61,064 nucleotides of DNA from Caulobacter sp. SLTY (GTDB lineage: Bacteria; Pseudomonadota; Alphaproteobacteria; Caulobacterales; Caulobacteraceae): the NCBI RefSeq assembly GCF_009905535.1, contig NZ_JAAALA010000025.1, positions 1-61,064 on the forward strand. The letters are read 5' to 3'. The notes under the pieces were generated by a model. That model saw only the letters and a program-made list of their open reading frames with translations, was not told the origin of the DNA and searched no databases. This document shows, piece after piece, positions 1 to 8,382 of this stretch (the stretch's first letter is position 1; the number at the start of each line of letters is the position of its first letter). The position numbers were made by a program, and so were the translations under genes.

Positions 1-98
1 GTGGGGGTCGGCTGGGACTGAGGCGCGGGTACGGGGGCAGGGGCCTTCTTGGGCTTGTGACCGAAGATCTTGCCGAGAATATTGCCGAAGATGCCCAT
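1..98 (-). CDS. DUF3597-type protein, N-terminal fragment
   Basis: Only the first 32 or so codons are inside the window; the gene runs off the left edge. The start reads MGIFGNILGKIFGHKPKK and is followed by a Pro/Ala-rich linker (APAPVPAPQ). This matches the N-terminus typical of the DUF3597 family, small proteins with a glycine/isoleucine-rich amphipathic start, a Pro/Ala linker and a C-terminal domain of unknown function. No function can be assigned from the fragment. The call rests on N-terminal resemblance alone. Confidence 0.6.
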   Translation of the reverse strand, partial: MGIFGNILGKIFGHKPKKAPAPVPAPQSQPTP

Positions 99-175
99 TG
101 ACGTGTCCTTTACACACTGATGGCCGTTGCGGCCGTCCGGTGCGTAGCGCGTGAGGGTCCGGATTGTTTCGCCGA

Positions 176-1330
176 TCAGGCGAAGCGTTCGAAATACCGC
201 TCGATGATCCGCTCATAGACCCGCTGGAGGCCGACGATCTCCTCGACAGGGGCCCGCTCGTCGACCGCATGCATGGTGGTCCCGACCAGGCCGAACTCCA
301 CGACCGGACAGATCGAGCGGATGAACCGCGCGTCACTGGTGCCGCCGGTGGTGGAGAGGTCCGGCTCGCGGCCGGTGGTCTCGCGCACGGCCTCGGCGAT
401 CACCTCGGTGAAGGGCCCCTGTTCGGTCAGGAAGGCCTCGCCGCTGATCATGCTGCGGACGCTGACCGTCCCCGAGAACTCCTCATTGGCCCGCCGGCAT
501 TCCTCCTCGAACCAGGCGGCCAGGTCGGCGCCCTGGTGGCCGGGGTTGAAGCGGATGTTGACCCGCGCCGTGGCCCTGGCCGGGATGACGTTGGTTCCCG
601 CATTGGCCACGTCGATGGTGGTGACCTCCAGGTTGGAGGGCTGGAACTCCGGATAGCCCTCGTCCAGCACCCGGTCCTGCAGCCGGCCCAACAGCCGCAC
701 CAGCACCGGGATCGGGTTGGCCGCCCGCTGCGGATAGGCCACGTGGCCCTGCTTTCCCTCGACGGTGAACCAGGCGTTGATGCTGCCCCTGCGGCCGATC
801 TTGACCATATCGCCCAGCGCCTGGGCCGAGGTCGGCTCTCCGACCACGCAATGGTCGATGGCCTCGCCCTCGGCCAGCAGGGCCTCGACCACCTTCCGGG
901 TGCCGTCCAGAGCCAGGCCTTCCTCGTCGCCGGTGATCAGGAAGCTCAGGCTGCCCTTCGGTTCGCCCCGCGCCAACACGGCGGCCACGGCGGCGGTGAA
1001 GGCGGCGATTGCGCTCTTCATGTCCACCGCCCCCCGGCCCAGCAGCACCCCGTCACGGATGTCCCCGGCGAACGGATCCTGGCTCCAGGCCGCCTCGTCG
1101 CCGACCGGGACGACATCGGTGTGGCCGGCGAAACAGAGGTTGGGCCGCGCCGTGCCGCGCCGGGCATAGAGGTTCTCGATCTCGCCGAACTTCATGCGGC
1201 GGCAGCCGAAACCCAGCGCCTCCAGCTCGCGTTGGATCAGGTCCATGGCGCCCGCGTCGGCCGGCGTCACCGACGGGCGGCGGATCAGGGCCTGGGTCAG
1301 GGCGACGGCGTCTAGGGTGGCGGCGGTCAT
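176..1330 (-). CDS. dapE: Succinyl-diaminopimelate desuccinylase
   Basis: Predicted zinc enzyme of the succinylase branch of lysine/meso-diaminopimelate synthesis. It hydrolyses N-succinyl-LL-diaminopimelate to LL-diaminopimelate and succinate. M20-family motifs are in order: FAGHTDVVPVG with the metal-binding His and Asp, GRGAVDMKSAIAAF with the bridging Asp, and TGDEEGLALDG with the catalytic Glu pair. A lid domain follows (KQGHVAYP). The chosen start MTAATLDAV gives 384 aa, close to the usual 375-385; an in-frame upstream extension of 18 residues has no family counterpart. The gene is divergent from the cupin gene, 52 nt away. dapD lies nearby on the same strand but is separated by other genes, so it is not an obvious operon partner. 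Confidence 0.95.
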   Translation of the reverse strand: MTAATLDAVALTQALIRRPSVTPADAGAMDLIQRELEALGFGCRRMKFGEIENLYARRGTARPNLCFAGHTDVVPVGDEAAWSQDPFAGDIRDGVLLGRGAVDMKSAIAAFTAAVAAVLARGEPKGSLSFLITGDEEGLALDGTRKVVEALLAEGEAIDHCVVGEPTSAQALGDMVKIGRRGSINAWFTVEGKQGHVAYPQRAANPIPVLVRLLGRLQDRVLDEGYPEFQPSNLEVTTIDVANAGTNVIPARATARVNIRFNPGHQGADLAAWFEEECRRANEEFSGTVSVRSMISGEAFLTEQGPFTEVIAEAVRETTGREPDLSTTGGTSDARFIRSICPVVEFGLVGTTMHAVDERAPVEEIVGLQRVYERIIERYFERFA

Positions 1331-1382
1331 GGCCAACGCTTTAGGCTGGCGCGATTGGCGAAGCAAACGAGGGAACCCGGCC

Positions 1383-1847
1383 ATGCCGAAGATCGAGCTG
1401 TCTCAGGCGCCGTTCCGCCAGGGGACCGACTATCCGCCGCCACATGACGGCCCGGTCCGCGACCGGCGTCGCTGGCGCCTGGGCGATGCCGCCGGGCTCA
1501 CCGGCTTTGGGGTGAACCGGCTGGAGCTGGATCCCGGCGTCTGGTCCAGCCAGCGCCACCACCACAGCCTGGAGGATGAGTTCATCATCGTGCTGGAGGG
1601 CGAGGTGGTGCTGGTTGAGGACGGGGGCGAAACGGTGCTGAAGGCGGGCGACTGCGCCGGCTTCAAGGCCGGATCGGGGGACGGACACCAACTGGTCAAC
1701 CGCTCGGACCGGATGGCCGTGGTCCTGGAGGTCGGCAGCCGCGAGCCGCTGGACGTGACCGTCTATTCCGACATCGACATGGTCTGCCCGGCCGGCGGCC
1801 CCGGGTACACCCATCGGGACGGCCGGCCGTATCCATCGAACAACTAG
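1383..1847 (+). CDS. Cupin-domain protein
   Basis: A 154-aa single-domain cupin. Cupin motif 1 is visible as HHHSLEDEFIIVLEGEVVL and motif 2 as GDGHQLVNRSDRMAVVLEVG, around residues 55-115. The His residues and Glu fit a metal site at the mouth of the barrel. Proteins of this size are often sugar-phosphate isomerase-like or small-molecule-binding proteins, but the substrate cannot be read from the sequence. The start MPKIELSQAP follows a weak GAGGGAA ribosome site. The gene shares a short divergent intergenic region with dapE, and its 3' end overlaps the converging SH3-domain gene by 4 nt. Confidence 0.85.
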   Translation: MPKIELSQAPFRQGTDYPPPHDGPVRDRRRWRLGDAAGLTGFGVNRLELDPGVWSSQRHHHSLEDEFIIVLEGEVVLVEDGGETVLKAGDCAGFKAGSGDGHQLVNRSDRMAVVLEVGSREPLDVTVYSDIDMVCPAGGPGYTHRDGRPYPSNN

Positions 1848-2593
1848 TCGGGGCAGCCCGACTTGAACACCAGCACCCGTTGGTTGGGGTTGCTCGTGCT
1901 GCGGCTGATCTGGAGGAGGTAGCCGGTGGCGCCCTCGACCTGCACCCGGCACCATAGCTGGTCGCCCTGCTGGCGGCATTCCTGCACGGCTGCACAGGTC
2001 CCCTTGTTCAGCACGGTCACCACCGAGGCGTCCTTGTTGGCGGCGCTGCGCAGATTGGCCCGGGTGATCACCCGCACCTGCGGCGGGGACATCTCGGCAA
2101 CCGTGGCGCAGCGGTCGGAGTCGCCGTGGCGCACGCACTGACCACCGCCGTCGTCCCAGCCCCCGCCGCGCGGGCTGTCATCCCAACCGCCACCGCTGTT
2201 GCCGCCACCGCCGCCACGCGACGGCACGGTGGGTGGGGCGCCCTTGCGGGTCAGGGTCACCTCGCGGCCCTTGGCGTCGGTCCCGACCAGCCGGTCGCCG
2301 CGCATCCGCAGGCGGGCCTTCACCGTGCTCATCCCCTGGACCAGCACCACCTCGCCGCCCTCGATGCGGTAGCGGTCGACGCCGAACAGATCGCCCGAGC
2401 AGGCGAAGCTGCTGGCCTTGTAGGCGCCGAACCAGTCCTGGGTGGTCAGGCCCACGTCGCAGGTCTGGACATTGCCGCTGGATCCGACGTGCTGGGCCCG
2501 CCAGTCGCCGGTCACCTCCGCCCGTTGGGCCGAGGCGGCCACCGCCGAGAGGGCCAGGGCGGCCAGGCCGCCGATGATGATCTTGATCCGCAT
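1844..2593 (-). CDS. Secreted SH3-like domain protein
   Basis: A 249-aa exported protein of unknown role. The N-terminus MRIKIIIGGLAALALSAVAASAQ is a clear Sec signal peptide cleaved after ASA or SAQ. Residues 24-120 contain paired cysteines and no family I recognise. A Gly/Trp/Asp-rich linker (GGGGGNSGGGWDD) follows, then a C-terminal bacterial SH3 domain beginning VITRANLRSAANKDA, with further cysteines that could form disulfides. Such SH3b domains often bind cell wall or partner proteins. I start at MRIKII because the 20 residues before it are charged and would bury the signal peptide. It converges on the cupin gene with a 4-nt overlap. Confidence 0.75.
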   Translation of the reverse strand: MRIKIIIGGLAALALSAVAASAQRAEVTGDWRAQHVGSSGNVQTCDVGLTTQDWFGAYKASSFACSGDLFGVDRYRIEGGEVVLVQGMSTVKARLRMRGDRLVGTDAKGREVTLTRKGAPPTVPSRGGGGGNSGGGWDDSPRGGGWDDGGGQCVRHGDSDRCATVAEMSPPQVRVITRANLRSAANKDASVVTVLNKGTCAAVQECRQQGDQLWCRVQVEGATGYLLQISRSTSNPNQRVLVFKSGCPD

Positions 2594-2662
2594 GAAAACG
2601 CTCCCCAAAACTCGATATGGGTCAAGGAATCCACGCAACGCCTTACGGCGCAAGGGTTTGGA

Positions 2663-3511
2663 TCAGTCCCGCAGCAGATCGTTGATGCTGGTCTTGCTGC
2701 GGGTCTGGGCGTCCACCGTCTTGACGATCACCGCGCAGTACAGGCTCGGGCCGGTCCCGTGCGGGTCGGGCAGGGAGCCCGGCACCACCACGCTGTAGGG
2801 CGGGACATAGCCGCGGTGGACCTCGCCGGTCTTGCGGTCGACGATCTTGGTCGAGGCGGAGATGAAGACGCCCATCGACAGCACGCTGCCCTGGCCGATC
2901 ACCACCCCCTCGACCACCTCGGAGCGGGCGCCGATGAAGCAGTCGTCCTCGATGATGGTCGGGTTGGCCTGCAGGGGCTCCAGGACCCCGCCGATGCCGA
3001 CGCCCCCCGACAGGTGCACCCGCTTGCCGATCTGGGCGCAGGACCCGACGGTGACCCAGGTGTCGACCATGGTGCTTTCATCGACAAAGGCGCCGATGTT
3101 CACGAAGCTGGGCATCAGGATGACGTTCTTGGCCACATGCGCGCCCTTGCGCACGATGGCGCCCGGCACGGCGCGGAAGCCGGCGGCGTCGAACTGGTGG
3201 TCGTCCCAGCCGTGGAACTTGTTGGGCACCTTGTCCCACCAGGGGCCCATGCCCTCGCCGACGGCGGCGGCGCGCATGACCCGGTTGGGGTTCAGGCGGA
3301 AGGACAGCAGCACCGCCTTCTTCAGCCATTGGTGGGTGACCCAATCGTCCCCGACCTTCTCGGCCACCCGCGCCTTGCCGCTGTCCAGCCAGAGGAGGGC
3401 TTCCTCCACGGCGGTGCGCATCGGCCCGGTGGTGTCGGGGCCTAGGGCGTCGCGGGCCTCCCAGGCGGCTTCGATCTCCAGGGCCAGGTCGGCGGCGGTG
3501 ACGGTGGTCAT
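2663..3511 (-). CDS. dapD: Tetrahydrodipicolinate N-succinyltransferase
   Basis: Transfers succinyl from succinyl-CoA to tetrahydrodipicolinate, the first committed step of the succinylase lysine/diaminopimelate pathway. At 282 aa it has the family length. The N-terminal helical domain is followed by left-handed beta-helix hexapeptide repeats, seen as runs such as [20 protein letters not shown] and [23 protein letters not shown]. The conserved [20 protein letters not shown] segment is present. The start codon overlaps the stop of the HAD phosphatase gene by 4 nt (ATGA), so it is translationally coupled downstream of argB and the phosphatase. Confidence 0.96.
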   Translation of the reverse strand: MTTVTAADLALEIEAAWEARDALGPDTTGPMRTAVEEALLWLDSGKARVAEKVGDDWVTHQWLKKAVLLSFRLNPNRVMRAAAVGEGMGPWWDKVPNKFHGWDDHQFDAAGFRAVPGAIVRKGAHVAKNVILMPSFVNIGAFVDESTMVDTWVTVGSCAQIGKRVHLSGGVGIGGVLEPLQANPTIIEDDCFIGARSEVVEGVVIGQGSVLSMGVFISASTKIVDRKTGEVHRGYVPPYSVVVPGSLPDPHGTGPSLYCAVIVKTVDAQTRSKTSINDLLRD

Positions 3512-4176
3512 GCGGCGGTCTCCTTGACCCTCGCCGAGCTGAGGAAGCCGGCCAGGTCGTCGGTGCGGTGGTGGACGAAGGGGGCGGTGTTGGCCGGGGC
3601 GTTCAGCCCGACCAGGATGGTGGTCATGCCGAGGTCGGCGGCGGGGGCCAGGTTCTTCTCGCTGTCCTCGAAGAAGGCGGCGCCGCGCGGATCGACGCGA
3701 AGGGCGGCGCTCATCTTTTCGAAGGTCGAGCGGGCGGGCTTGGGCAGGTAGTCGGCCGAGGCGATGTGAAAGACGTCCTCCATCAGCTCGGCGATGCCGA
3801 GCTTTTCGAGGACGCGCTCGGCATGCGGGCCGGACCCGTTGGTGAAGATCAGCCGCCGGCCCGGCAGGCGCTCCAGCGCGGCGATCAGCCGGGCGTCCGG
3901 CTCCAGCAGGTCGAGGCTGACGTCGTGGACCTCGTCGAGGAATTCCTCGGGCGCCACGTCATGGTGCGTCATCAGTCCGGCCAGGGTGGTGCCCAGCTCG
4001 GTCCAGTACTTCTTCTGAAGGGCGCGCGCCTCGTCGCGCGGAAGGCCTGTGCGGCGCTCGACAAAGTCGGTCATCCGCACCTCGATCAGCTTCATGAAGC
4101 CGGTCTCGGCCGGGTAGAGGGTGTTGTCGAGGTCGAACAGCCAGGTGTCGATATGGCGGAGATCGGCGCCGCTCAC
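3508..4176 (-). CDS. HAD-family phosphatase (pyrimidine 5'-nucleotidase type)
   Basis: A 222-aa haloacid dehalogenase-like hydrolase. Motif I is [11 protein letters not shown] with the nucleophile Asp and the general acid Asp. Motif II is [13 protein letters not shown] Lys-containing motif III ([11 protein letters not shown]) and the acidic motif IV ([10 protein letters not shown]) follow. The [10 protein letters not shown] signature is typical of the pyrimidine 5'-nucleotidase (SDT1-like) subgroup, although the substrate is not proven. It overlaps argB upstream and dapD downstream by 4 nt each, so the three genes form one operon. This position is common in Caulobacter relatives, but no role in amino-acid synthesis follows from it. 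Confidence 0.9.
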   Translation of the reverse strand: MSGADLRHIDTWLFDLDNTLYPAETGFMKLIEVRMTDFVERRTGLPRDEARALQKKYWTELGTTLAGLMTHHDVAPEEFLDEVHDVSLDLLEPDARLIAALERLPGRRLIFTNGSGPHAERVLEKLGIAELMEDVFHIASADYLPKPARSTFEKMSAALRVDPRGAAFFEDSEKNLAPAADLGMTTILVGLNAPANTAPFVHHRTDDLAGFLSSARVKETAA

Positions 4177-5093
4177 TTGGTCACCATGGTCCCGGCGCCG
4201 TGCTCGGTGAACAGCTCGACCAGCATGGCGTGGGGGCGGCGGCCGTCGAGAATCACCGCCGCCTCGACCCCGGCGTCGACCGCGGCAATGGCGGTCTCCA
4301 GCTTGGGGATCATGCCGCCGGTGGCGGTGCCGTCCTCGATGGCGGCGAAGGCCTGGGCGACCGTCAGCTTGCGGATCAGCTCGCCGTTCTTGTCGAGCAC
4401 GCCCTTCACATCGGTCAGCAGCAGCATCCGCTTGGCGCCCAGCGCCCCGGCGATCGCCCCGGCCACGGTGTCGGCGTTGATGTTGTAGGTCTGGCCGTCC
4501 TTGGCCACCCCGATCGGGGCCACCACCGGGATGTAGTCCTGCTCGGCGTGGATCAGGGCATTGAGCAGCTGGGGATCGACCTTCTGCGGCTCGCCGACGA
4601 AGCCTAGGTCCACCACCTGCTCCAGCTGGCTGCCCGGATCCTTCCTGGTGCGCCGGGCCTTGGTGACGGTGATCAGCCGGGCGTCCTTGCCCGACAGGCC
4701 CACGCCGCGCACGTCGGCCTCGGCGCCGGCCTGGGTGATCCAGCTGGCGATCTCCTTGTTGATAGCGCCTGACAGCACCATCTCGGCGACCTCCATGGTC
4801 GGGGCGTCGGTGACCCGCAGGCCGTCGATGAAGGTCGACTTGACCCCCGCCCGGTCGAGCATGGCGCTGATCTGCGGCCCGCCGCCGTGGACGACCACCG
4901 GCAGCACACCCAGCAGCTTGAGCAGCACCGCATCGGCTGCGAACAGCTTGGCGACCTGCTCCTCGCCCATCGCGTGGCCGCCGTACTTGATGACGACCTT
5001 CTCGCGGTCATAGCGCTGGATGTAGGGCAGCGCCTCGGCCAGGGTCTTGGCGGTCGCCCAACCGGCTTCTTCGACGCTGTCGCTCAAGGCCAT
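4173..5093 (-). CDS. argB: Acetylglutamate kinase
   Basis: Phosphorylates N-acetylglutamate in the second step of arginine synthesis, in the cytoplasm. The amino-acid kinase fold is clear. [13 protein letters not shown] is the ATP-site lysine loop, [14 protein letters not shown] binds substrate, and [18 protein letters not shown] is the conserved active-site Asn/Asp region. A Lys near [14 protein letters not shown] completes the nucleotide site. The length is 306 aa. It is the first gene of the overlapping argB-HAD-dapD operon, so regulation is likely shared across arginine and lysine branches. Possible feedback inhibition by arginine is a family property that I cannot confirm here. Confidence 0.96.
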   Translation of the reverse strand: MALSDSVEEAGWATAKTLAEALPYIQRYDREKVVIKYGGHAMGEEQVAKLFAADAVLLKLLGVLPVVVHGGGPQISAMLDRAGVKSTFIDGLRVTDAPTMEVAEMVLSGAINKEIASWITQAGAEADVRGVGLSGKDARLITVTKARRTRKDPGSQLEQVVDLGFVGEPQKVDPQLLNALIHAEQDYIPVVAPIGVAKDGQTYNINADTVAGAIAGALGAKRMLLLTDVKGVLDKNGELIRKLTVAQAFAAIEDGTATGGMIPKLETAIAAVDAGVEAAVILDGRRPHAMLVELFTEHGAGTMVTK

Positions 5094-5150
5094 CAGGCTC
5101 CCGTTGCTAGTCGCGGGGTGCGATAGCGGACGGGGGCGGGGATGTCACCC

Positions 5151-5309
5151 TTACTGCTCGCCCGAGCCCGGATCGGTCTGCGTCTTCGGCGAATCGGAGC
5201 TGCCCTCCGAGCCCACCGGTTCTGTCGCCGGGCGGGGCGGTTGGCCGTCGCCGGCGGGGCGCTGGTTCTCGTTCTCGACTTCTCGGTTATCCGGGCGCGG
5301 GGCGGTCAT
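5151..5309 (-). CDS. Small hydrophilic Pro/Glu-rich protein (uncertain)
   Basis: A 52-aa open frame beginning MTAPRPDNREVENENQRP and ending DPGSGEQ. It is polar, likely disordered, and has no cysteines or membrane segment. The start is chosen because AGGAG lies 9 nt upstream of this ATG on the minus strand. It ends 57 nt before argB starts and points the same way, so it could be the first gene of the argB operon. I do not recognise a family. Low-complexity composition in GC-rich DNA makes a chance frame possible. Confidence 0.4.
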   Translation of the reverse strand: MTAPRPDNREVENENQRPAGDGQPPRPATEPVGSEGSSDSPKTQTDPGSGEQ

Positions 5310-5477
5310 CGTCTGCATCTCCTGAAGGTGTTGCAGCAAACGCACTGGCGGGCGTGTCGCTCCCTTCCTACCTGCGTTGGGTCGGATGCTTGCCGAGGAC
5401 CGGCCGGCCTGCTAAACGGCCCGGCTCCGATAAGGGGTCGCGCCGGGGCCTGGTCTTCTGTGCGAGCCGTCTGTCGA

Positions 5478-5553
5478 ACGAGTGTAGCTCAGCTGGTAGA
5501 GCGTCGGTCTCCAAAACCGAAAGTCGCAGGTTCGAGTCCTGCCACTCGTGCCA
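5478..5553 (+). tRNA. tRNA-Trp (CCA)
   Basis: A 76-nt cloverleaf with encoded CCA end. The acceptor stem ACGAGTG pairs perfectly with CACTCGT, followed by G and CCA. The D arm is GCTCAGCTGGTAGAGC. The anticodon stem TCGGT/ACCGA encloses loop CTCCAAA, giving anticodon CCA at 5511-5513, which reads UGG. The T arm GCAGG-TTCGAGT-CCTGC is intact. It lies directly upstream of secE and nusG, an arrangement common in many bacteria. Confidence 0.97.
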
Positions 5554-5617
5554 TTCTTCACATGGCGGTCCAAGGCTCGGGCCGCCGCAACATGAAATAG
5601 AGTTCCAAGACCCGTCC

Positions 5618-5923
5618 ATGGCCAAGAAACCTGGCAACCTCGCCGCGATGAAGTCCCGCGCCGCCAAGAGCGCTGCGGCGGTCGCCGCGCCCGCCGGTCA
5701 CGCGCCGGCCGAGCCGAAGAAGCCCCGTACCTCGATTCCGGAATTCTTCCGTCAGGTTCGCGCCGAGGCCCGCAAGATCACCTGGACCAGCTGGAAAGAG
5801 ACCTGGATCACCTCGATCATGGTCTTCATCATGGTGATCATGGCGTCGCTGTTCTTCCTGCTGGTCGACTGGATCCTGTCGAACGGCGTGAAGATGGTCC
5901 TCGAATTCGTCTCCGGAATGTAA
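5618..5923 (+). CDS. secE: Preprotein translocase subunit SecE
   Basis: The single-pass clamp subunit of the SecYEG translocon in the inner membrane. The 101-aa protein has an Ala/Lys/Pro-rich N-terminal extension (residues 1-37), then the conserved SecE segment FFRQVRAEARKITWTSWKET, then one hydrophobic transmembrane helix (about residues 66-88). The start MAKKPGNLAA is chosen because the frame upstream runs through the tRNA. It is 6 nt upstream of nusG, the classic secE-nusG pair. Confidence 0.95.
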   Translation: MAKKPGNLAAMKSRAAKSAAAVAAPAGHAPAEPKKPRTSIPEFFRQVRAEARKITWTSWKETWITSIMVFIMVIMASLFFLLVDWILSNGVKMVLEFVSGM

Positions 5924-5929
5924 GCCCAG

Positions 5930-6496
5930 ATGACCGACACCGCCGCCGAGCGCCCCGCCAACCCGCGCCACAAGTGGTACATCGTCCACGCCTACTCCAA
6001 CTTCGAGAAGAAGGTGAAGGAGTCGATCCTCGATCAGGCCAAGGCCCAGGGTCTGGACGAGTACTTCAGCGACATCCTGGTGCCGACCGAGGACGTGGTG
6101 GAAATCCGCCGCGGCCGGAAGGTCAACGCCGAGCGCAAGTTCTTCCCTGGCTACGTCCTGGTGAAGATGGAAATGACCGATGAGGCCTACCACCTCATCA
6201 AGAACACCCCGAAGGTCACCGGCTTCCTGGGCAGCGGCTCCAAGCCGATGCCGGTGTCGGAAAAGGAAGTCGAGCGGATCATCGGCGTGGCCGCCGAGGG
6301 CGCCGAGCGTCCCAAGCCCACCATCTCCTTCGAGATCGGCGAGCAGGTCCGCGTCACCGACGGCCCCTTCGCCAGCTTCAACGGCGCCGTCGAACAGGTC
6401 GACGAGGAACGCGCCCGCCTGCACGTGGCGGTCTCGATCTTCGGCCGCGCTACTCCGGTCGAGCTGGAATACAGCCAGGTGGAGAAGGTGGTCTAA
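5930..6496 (+). CDS. nusG: Transcription termination/antitermination factor NusG
   Basis: A 188-aa NusG. The NGN domain, which contacts RNA polymerase, runs from KWYIVHAYSNFEKKV through RKFFPGYVLVKMEM (about residues 17-80). The linker and KOW domain follow, with FEIGEQVRVTDGPFASFNG (residues about 130-155). The full NGN-KOW architecture and the partner secE upstream leave little doubt. A strong intrinsic terminator lies 27 nt downstream, so secE-nusG appears to end here rather than read into ribosomal protein genes, which are not in this window. Confidence 0.97.
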   Translation: MTDTAAERPANPRHKWYIVHAYSNFEKKVKESILDQAKAQGLDEYFSDILVPTEDVVEIRRGRKVNAERKFFPGYVLVKMEMTDEAYHLIKNTPKVTGFLGSGSKPMPVSEKEVERIIGVAAEGAERPKPTISFEIGEQVRVTDGPFASFNGAVEQVDEERARLHVAVSIFGRATPVELEYSQVEKVV

Positions 6497-6522
6497 GGGC
6501 CGCTTCACATCGCGTGAAATCA

Positions 6523-6555
6523 GGGGCGGCTCCGGTTCTCCGGGGCCGCCCTTTT
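6523..6555 (+). terminator. Intrinsic terminator after nusG
   Basis: GGGCGGC at 6524-6530 pairs with GCCGCCC at 6545-6551. Extra inner pairs come from TCC/GGG, and CTTTTC follows immediately. It is placed 27 nt after the nusG stop codon. Confidence 0.85.
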
Positions 6556-6586
6556 CATGTCGAAGTGGGAGGGGGTGTCAGACCCC

Positions 6587-7387
6587 CTAAGCCGCCGCCT
6601 TCAGCCGCTCCAGCACCAGCGGGTGCAGGTCGAGGTTGGCCGCCAGGATGGTCCCGCCGTCCAGGGCGTTTTCCCCGCCCTCCAGGTCGGTGACCTTGCC
6701 GCCGGCCTCGGTGACCAGCAGCATCCCCGCCGCCACGTCCCAGCTGTTCAGCCCCCGCTCCCAGAAGCCGTCAAAGCGGCCGGCGGCGACCCAGGCCAGG
6801 TCCAGCGCCGCGGCGCCGTAGCGGCGCACGCCCGCCACCCTCTGGGTGATCTGGTGCAGTTCCTTGAGGAACTGGGCATGGCCGGGCTTGCCCAGGAACG
6901 GGATGCCGGTAGCCAGCAGGGCGTCGTCCAGCCGGTTGCGAGCCGCGACGCGCAGCCGCCGCTCCGAGCCCAGCCAGGCGCCCTTGCCCTTCTCGGCCCA
7001 GAACAGGTCGGCGGTGATCGGGTTGTAGGTCACGGCCGCGACCACCTCGCCCTCGCGCTGCAGGGCGATGTTGATGGCGAAGTGGGGGATGGCGTGGATG
7101 AAGTTGGTGGTGCCGTCCAGCGGGTCGACGATCCAGGTGTGGGTCTTGTCGGTGCCCTCGATCAGGCCCCGCTCCTCGCCGATGAAGCTGTAGCCGGGGC
7201 GCGCCTTGGTCAGGGCTTCGAACAGGAATTGCTCGGCCTTCAGGTCGGCGGCGGTCACGAAGTCGCTGGCCGAGCCCTTGCGGGACACCTGCAGCTCGGA
7301 GACCTCGCCGAAGTCGCGGGCCATGCCCTTGCCGGCCTTGCGGGCGGCTTCGGTCATGACGTTGATCAGGGGAGAGGTGGCGGGCAT
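6587..7387 (-). CDS. suhB: Inositol monophosphatase family protein (SuhB-like)
   Basis: A 266-aa magnesium-dependent sugar-phosphate phosphatase of the IMPase fold. Metal-site motifs are present: SFIGEERG, then IVDPLDGTTNFIHAIPHF with the catalytic DPLDGT, then SWDVAAGMLLVTEAGGKVTD. Bacterial SuhB proteins dephosphorylate inositol-1-phosphate, and some act in rRNA antitermination. Nearness to nusG is suggestive but not evidence. It converges on nusG from the opposite strand, with a terminator between. A palindromic repeat element lies upstream. Confidence 0.92.
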   Translation of the reverse strand: MPATSPLINVMTEAARKAGKGMARDFGEVSELQVSRKGSASDFVTAADLKAEQFLFEALTKARPGYSFIGEERGLIEGTDKTHTWIVDPLDGTTNFIHAIPHFAINIALQREGEVVAAVTYNPITADLFWAEKGKGAWLGSERRLRVAARNRLDDALLATGIPFLGKPGHAQFLKELHQITQRVAGVRRYGAAALDLAWVAAGRFDGFWERGLNSWDVAAGMLLVTEAGGKVTDLEGGENALDGGTILAANLDLHPLVLERLKAAA

Positions 7388-7480
7388 GTCGGGGTCTCGA
7401 AAACTGGGGTCTCGAAAAAAGGTCGCGGAACCTAGCGATGGGGGGAGTCTATAGCAAGGTTGGGTGGATAATCCCTGACC

Positions 7481-7655
7481 ACCGTAAACCCTCTCCCTCC
7501 CACCGCTTCGCGGCGGGCCCCTCCCTCTCCCTCGCGGGAGAGGGCCTGATCGGGTCGGCCTCCTCGATTGGAGAGACGGTGGCGCTCATAACCCTCTCCC
7601 GCGAGGGAGAGGGAGGGACCCGCGCCGCAGGCGTGGGAGGGAGAGGGTTTACGGT
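7481..7655. repeat. Palindromic intergenic repeat element (MITE/REP-like)
   Basis: The 277-nt gap between suhB and thiE is largely one imperfect palindrome of 175 nt. The outer 22 nt at 7481-7502 (ACCGTAAACCCTCTCCCTCC plus CA) are the exact reverse complement of 7634-7655. Inside lie nested arms built on CCCTCTCCC(TCGC)GGGAGAGGG-type sequence. No open frame is present. The layout fits a non-autonomous repeat or folded RNA element. It could terminate the flanking transcripts, which both run leftward. Confidence 0.8.
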
Positions 7656-7664
7656 GGCCGGTGA

Positions 7665-8291
7665 TTAACCCGAGATCGCCGCGTTGATCGCCTTCACCGC
7701 AGCGGTAGGGCCATCGGGATGTCCCCAGACCCCGCCGCTGACCGCCACGAAGTCCGCCCCCGCCGCCGCCAGCGGCCCAGCGTTCTCCGCCGTGATCCCC
7801 CCGATGGCGACACAGGGGATCTCCATGGTCTCCTGCCAGATGGTCAGGATCTCCGGCTCGGGCCGATACAGCGTCTCCTTGGTCGCGGTGGGGTAGAAGG
7901 CGCCGAAGGCGACGTAGTCGGCGCCGCCCTCGGCCGCCTCCATGGCCAGATGCCGGCTGTCGTGGCAGGTGACGCCGATCATCGCGGTCTTGCCCATGAT
8001 CTTGCGGGCCTGGTCCAGGGCCATGTCCGACTGGCCGATGTGGACTCCGTCGCAGCCGAGCTTCGCCGCCAGCTTCGGGTCGTCGTTGAGGATCAGGGCC
8101 ACCTCCCGCGACAGGCAGAGCGGGGCGATCACATCATGGGCGGCGGCGATCACCGCCTCCGGCTGATCCTTGAGGCGCAGCTGCAGGGCGGCCACGTCGC
8201 CGGCGTCCAGCGCCTCGGCCAGGGTGCGGCCGAAGGCGGCCAGGTCGTCGAGGACGGGCGGGGTGATCAGATAGAGTCGGCAGTCGGTCAT
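7665..8291 (-). CDS. thiE: Thiamine-phosphate synthase
   Basis: Couples hydroxymethylpyrimidine diphosphate to thiazole phosphate to make thiamine phosphate. The 208-aa TIM barrel has the ThiE landmarks: LYLITPP at the N-terminus, [29 protein letters not shown] with the conserved Asn/Asp and HIGQ diphosphate site, [19 protein letters not shown], and [12 protein letters not shown]. It stands alone here; no other thi gene or TPP riboswitch is visible nearby. Its 3' end lies 9 nt from the palindromic repeat element. Confidence 0.95.
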   Translation of the reverse strand: MTDCRLYLITPPVLDDLAAFGRTLAEALDAGDVAALQLRLKDQPEAVIAAAHDVIAPLCLSREVALILNDDPKLAAKLGCDGVHIGQSDMALDQARKIMGKTAMIGVTCHDSRHLAMEAAEGGADYVAFGAFYPTATKETLYRPEPEILTIWQETMEIPCVAIGGITAENAGPLAAAGADFVAVSGGVWGHPDGPTAAVKAINAAISG

Positions 8292-8382
8292 GGCGGCGGT
8301 TTAGCGCATGGCTTGGCCTTTGACTGCCCCAACGTGATCCGGTTCACGTTCGCGGAAAGCAAAGAATTCCGGGAGGCCACAG

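Noticed and set aside
5142..5600. Plus-strand open frames across the tRNA-Trp region
   Set aside because: They read straight through the tRNA and have no ribosome site or recognisable product.
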